A DNA stretch of 64,000 nucleotides from Dendrocalamus latiflorus (lineage: Eukaryota; Streptophyta; Magnoliopsida; Poales; Poaceae). Both the position numbers and the translations under genes were made by a program. Of this stretch, positions 60,207-64,000 are shown one piece after another; the first letter of the stretch is position 1; every line of letters starts with the position of its first letter. The DNA lies in the NCBI GenBank assembly GCA_017311315.1, contig CM029610.1, positions 4,583,126-4,647,125 of the forward strand, written 5' to 3'. The notes below the pieces were generated by a model that was not told where the DNA came from, searched no databases, and was given only the letters and a program-made list of their open reading frames with translations.

Positions 60207-61901
60207 TGAAAGCATCTAAGCCCCTAAAAATGATTTTGATAATTAATGAAATTATGCGAATATGGGACTAACGTGTTTTATGAGCATAAGAAGAGTTAGT
60301 CCACACATGAGCGACAAGATGCAAGCCAAAGGACACGTGTGAAGATCAAATTGGCTCAAGACAAAGGTATTCTTAGAATAGGATCCCTTTTGAATTTTAC
60401 CGGTCTTAGGTGAATGGTGAAAGACCGGATTTTAGGTTAAATGATCGTACCATCAAGAGGGATCTTGGTTAATAACTTGATAGCATATATCTAGTGCCAT
60501 TTGGATTATCTTTTTAAGCTTGCATTCATGAAAATCCGATTCAAAAATCAAGTTTGTGCTCTGTCTGGAAAAGCGGTAGTACCGCACATTACAACGTTGG
60601 TACTACCGGCTAGCGGTAGTACCGTGCTCAGATGCAGTAGTACCGCAGAGTGGTAGCTCCGTTTTTGGAGCGGAACGGTTTTTCCAGAGAGCACTCCTCG
60701 AACTCGGTTGAATCTTCACGGAGCGGAAGTACCGGCCTTTTCAACGTCGGTACTACCGCTGAGAGCGGTAATACCGCATACTGAAGCGGTACTTCCGGAG
60801 TCCGGAAGAACCGGAGGATGAGCGGCATGTTTTTTCCAGAAAGTGCCTCCGGTTGATCTCGGATTTTAACCAGATCGGAAGTACCGGCATTTACAACGTC
60901 GGTACTACCGCATGAAGCGGTAGTACCGCATTTAGAGCGGTACTTCCGGAGTCCGGTTGATCCGAAGCCCAAGCGGTACGTAATTTTCAGAGAGCGGCAT
61001 TTTGAGGACCCTTCGGAGTTTGGCCATAGCGGTAGTACCGCGCCGACGTTGCGGAACTACTGGAGAGCGGTAGTACCGCAAATTTCAACGGCGGTAGTAC
61101 CGCGCCGCCAAATCCAACGGTCACTGTGCTCGTCTGACAGAGCCGTTCTGACGCAAGATTTGGGAGCGGTAGTACCGGCCCCAGCAGGGCGGTAGTACCG
61201 CTCATCCCGATTTTTGCGGGAAAATTATGCCAAACGGCTAGTTTGGTTGGTGGAGGCTATAAATACCTCCACCACTGCACAAGGGCAATAGTTAGTGACT
61301 CATTGCACATTTCTTAAGCCCTAGAGCATTCACTTCACCTCAATTCTTTCTTTGCACATCAAAGTGAGGTGGTTGAGCATTTAGTGCTAGATTTAAATTG
61401 CAAATCCATTTGGCACTAGGTTTGCATTCAAGCGAACACCGAGATCTTTTACTCTTAGTGCTTGCCGGCACTTGGACGATCCGGAGAAGGATTGGCTCGG
61501 TGATCTTCTCAAGAAGATTGTGAGAAGACCCGGTATATTGTGAAGGTTGGAGCTCGCCTACCCGGAGTGGGGAAGAGCTACACTAGTGATCGAGGTGCTT
61601 GGCTCAATTCGTGGAGCCGGTCCGATACGTCCGGGCTTACCTCAACGTGGACTAGGGGAAACCGGCAAGTTTCCGATTACCACGGTAAAAACATCGGTCG
61701 TGTCTCTTGTCTCTTTGGCTCTTGTTCATTTGCTTCACTGTGATCATTTATTTGTTTAGAGCTAAGTTGTTAACTAGAATTGTATTGGATTAATTGCTTT
61801 ACATCTTTGTCTCTTAAAATTGTGAAGAATTAATCTAGTAAACAAGAAAAATTTAAAAACCTCCTATTCACCCCCCTCTAGTCGGTATCCTTGATCCTAC
61901 A
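60207..61901 (+). repeat. 5' LTR of a Sirevirus-like copia element
   Basis: This 1.7 kb LTR begins TGAAAGCATCTAAGCCCC and ends GATCCTACA. It is directly followed by a primer-binding site. Its U3 part (about 60565-61205) carries some twenty copies of the palindrome core CGGTAGTACCG or variants such as CGGTACTACCG. TATAAATA at 61258-61265 is the likely promoter. The 3' LTR lies beyond the window. Confidence 0.8.
61258..61265 (+). promoter_or_regulatory. TATA box of the Sirevirus-like LTR
   Basis: TATAAATA follows the palindrome array and stands about 640 bp before the LTR end, as expected for the U3/R boundary. Confidence 0.6.
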
Positions 61902-61903
61902 AG

Positions 61904-61915
61904 TGGTATCGGAGC
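61904..61915 (+). promoter_or_regulatory. Primer-binding site of the Sirevirus-like element
   Basis: TGGTATCGGAGC, two bases after the LTR, differs by one base from the initiator-Met tRNA complement TGGTATCAGAGC. Confidence 0.75.
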
Positions 61916-61957
61916 TTGGTCTCTCATTTGTAGACTTAACCGTCTAGAGAGAAAAGG

Positions 61958-63889
61958 ATGGCTAGTGAGGGAATTTCAGTAGGAAAGGCACCTCTATTTG
62001 ATGGCTCAAATTATGCTTATTGGAAGATTAGGATGTCAATTTATTTAAAGGCCATGAGTCCAAATATTTGGAAAATCGTAAATGATGGTTACGTCATGTC
62101 TCTTGATCCCGATAACCCAACGGAGCAAGACGGGCGTAACACTCATTTAGATGCCCAAGCCATGAATGCTCTCTTTGGAGCCTTAAACGCGGATGAATTC
62201 AATAGAGTGAGCAATCTTGAGACGGCTCACGCTATTTGGAATACCCTTTCGGAAATACACGAAGGGACATCCACGGTTTAGGAGGCAAAATTGCATCGGC
62301 TTAGGATTAAATATGAGACATTCATAATGTTGCCCCATGAGGACATCAATGAGATGTACACACGACTCAACAACATTGTGAATGAGCTCAAAGGCCTTGG
62401 AACTAACCTCTCGGATCTTGATATTGTGAGAAAGATGCTTAGAGCTCTACCGGAGAAGTACGAAATGTTGGTGACGCTCTTTCTAAACTCACCGGAATTG
62501 GCAAGAATGACGCCAACACAACTATTGGGTAATCTAATTACCAATGAGTTGTACAAGAAGGACAAGGAGGAACTATTGGAGCAATCAACCTCCAAAGGAA
62601 AGAAGATCACTGCCTTCAAGGCAAAGGCGGTGGCAAGTGAGGAGTCCGAAGATGAAGAAGAGGATTCCGAAGAGAAGCTTGCCCTTCTTGTGAGAAAGAT
62701 GAACAAATTCATGAGAAGACGCTCAAACCGAGGAGGAAGTTATGACAAAGGCAAGAAGTGGCATTCATCCTCCAAAAACAAGTATAGCAACATCCGTTGC
62801 TATGAGTGCGATGAGAAGGGGCATATAGCTTCACAATGCCCCACCAAGAAGGATGACAAGGAGAAATCATCAAAGAAGAAGAGTTACAACGGCAAGAAGA
62901 AGCTTTTCAAGAAACTTCACAAAGATGGCAAAAACGAAGCCCACATTGGTGAGTGGGATTCCGATGCGGAATACTCGGACTCCGACTCAAGCGAGGATGA
63001 GTCTCCCAAGAAGAAGAGACTTGTTGGTATCGCCATCAAGGAAGCTCCATCGCTATTTTCCACTCCCACATGTCTTATGGCAAAAGGGGAGAAGGTAAAA
63101 ACTCTAGATGACGATGAACCCTCCTATGATGATTTGATGGACATGTTAGTAGAACTAAATGAATTTCTTGGAAAAGAAAAGTCAAAATTCAAGGTTTTGA
63201 AGAGCGAGCACATAACTCTTCAAAAATCCTATGAGGAGCTAAAGGAAGCTCATGACTTGCTTCTCCAAGAAAATAAAAATAAGTCTAGTACGAATATTGG
63301 TATATCTTGCAATATTTTGAATGAGATGCCTAGTGTAGAAAAAGTAACATCTAGCATGTCTAGCTCTTGTGATGATTTACTTTCTATACCATGTTCTTCT
63401 AAGATTGATTCATGTAATGCTTTATCTCATGTTCATGATGATATGCTAGTAAGTGAAAATAAGAACTTAAAAGAACAAGTTCTAAAATTAAATAAAAGCT
63501 TAGAGAGAGCTTACAAGGGAAAGGATACCCTTGATAAGTTGTTAAGCGGGCAAAGATGCTCTTTTAACAAGGAAGGACTTGGGTACATTCCCAAGAAAGG
63601 TAAGAAACCGGCATATAAACCTCCAAGGTTTGTAAATGAGAATGGTAAGTATTGTACTAAATACCGCAATGTAGGACATATGGTAAATGATTGTTCTAGA
63701 AATAATGTGCATTCCATTGGCTTGTATGATTCTTGCTATATGCTTAAAAAATCTAAAAATGGAAATGTAATTGCTCATTTTATTGGCACCTCGATTTTGG
63801 GTGCTAAAAGGAAATCCATTTGGGTGCCCAAAACCTTGGTTACTAACCTCCAAGGACCCAAACAAATTTGGGTACCTAAAAGAACTTGA
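61958..63889 (+). pseudogene. Sirevirus-like copia gag with a premature stop
   Basis: From ATG 61958 the frame begins MASEGISVGKAPLFDGSNYA and AYWKIRMSIYLKAM, the copia gag opening. It meets TAG at 62279-62281 after GTSTV and continues in the same frame to TGA 63887-63889. The total is about 640 codons, long for copia gag but normal for Sireviruses. The order is gag core, EELLEQSTSKGKK, an acidic stretch, zinc knuckle CYECDEKGHIASQC (CX2CX4HX4C), Lys-rich and Asp/Ser-rich stretches, a predicted coiled coil around 63130-63290 and 63450-63540, and a second knuckle CTKYRNVGHMVNDC in which the second Cys is Tyr. The end has repeated IWVPK motifs. One nonsense codon makes this copy probably defective. 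Confidence 0.85.
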
Positions 63890-63902
63890 TTTTCTTTTGT
63901 AG

Positions 63903-64000
63903 GTGAACTATAAAACCGGTGGAAGGCATTGGGTGTTGGATAGCGGTTGCACTCAACACATGACCGGAGACCGGAAGATGTTCACCACCTTTGAGAGTGG
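63903..64000 (+). CDS. Start of copia pol (aspartic protease), cut by window edge
   Basis: In the +1 frame relative to gag, an open frame starts right after TAG 63900-63902. It reads TGGRHWVLDSGCTQHMTGDR and onwards to the window end. LDSGC is the active-site motif of copia proteases, and here it is intact. There is no ATG, and gag and pol frames do not overlap, so expression would need frameshifting, readthrough or splicing. TTTTCTTTTGTAG directly before it looks like a splice acceptor. Confidence 0.75.
   Translation, partial: MNYKTGGRHWVLDSGCTQHMTGDRKMFTTFES

Noticed and set aside
60565..61205. Repeated palindromes that might suggest a CRISPR array
   Set aside because: Irregular spacing, no constant spacer length, and the stretch is part of a plant retrotransposon LTR.

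Overview
This is a piece of a plant nuclear genome, most likely a grass (Poaceae). The evidence is spliced genes with GT-AG introns, a rice-like auxin response factor, and dense grass-type transposons (Stowaway, hAT and Harbinger MITEs, copia/Sirevirus and gypsy elements, LINE relics). I see no tRNA, rRNA or CRISPR. The species cannot be named from the sequence.

Only two loci look like intact host genes. The first is a 14-exon ARF6/ARF8-clade auxin response factor on the plus strand (19685-24532, 915 aa). It has a leader with three upstream ORFs and an intact miR167 site in its PB1-coding exon. The second is an 8-exon RING-CH (RINGv) membrane E3 ubiquitin ligase on the minus strand (52107 down to 43294, 475 aa). 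Its introns have been inflated by transposons: a 3.6 kb copia-type element in intron 6 (target duplication CTATC) and a 1.0 kb hAT deletion derivative in intron 1 (target duplication TGCACTTT). All exon joins keep frame, so both genes could be functional.

The rest is mostly transposon matter. 0-12 kb holds two short non-autonomous LTR elements, a TIR element, a Stowaway MITE, a Micron-like insert between (TA)n tracts, and microsatellites. 12-18.6 kb is MITE-rich upstream DNA of the ARF. 25-28.3 kb holds two gene-capturing elements side by side: a poly(A)-tailed retroposon carrying a Lhca-type antenna fragment, and a TIR element of PIF/Harbinger type carrying a two-exon membrane-protein fragment. 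30.9-36 kb contains a degraded non-coding element and a relic of the 3' half of a CPSF30-YTH gene, with introns, truncation and a frameshift. 36-42.6 kb holds a minisatellite split by a MITE, a Mutator-like element with 190-bp TIRs and a 9-bp target duplication, a gypsy gag relic, and a GC-rich retroposon with a 15-bp target duplication. 52-60 kb holds a LINE relic, further MITE copies, a possible Helitron start and more of the non-coding element. From 60207 to the right edge lies a Sirevirus-like copia element: one complete LTR full of short palindromes, gag with a premature stop, and the start of pol cut by the window edge.

I found no operon-like or multi-gene system. The unusual content is the amount of captured and relic gene material, and the LTRs built from short palindromic motifs.
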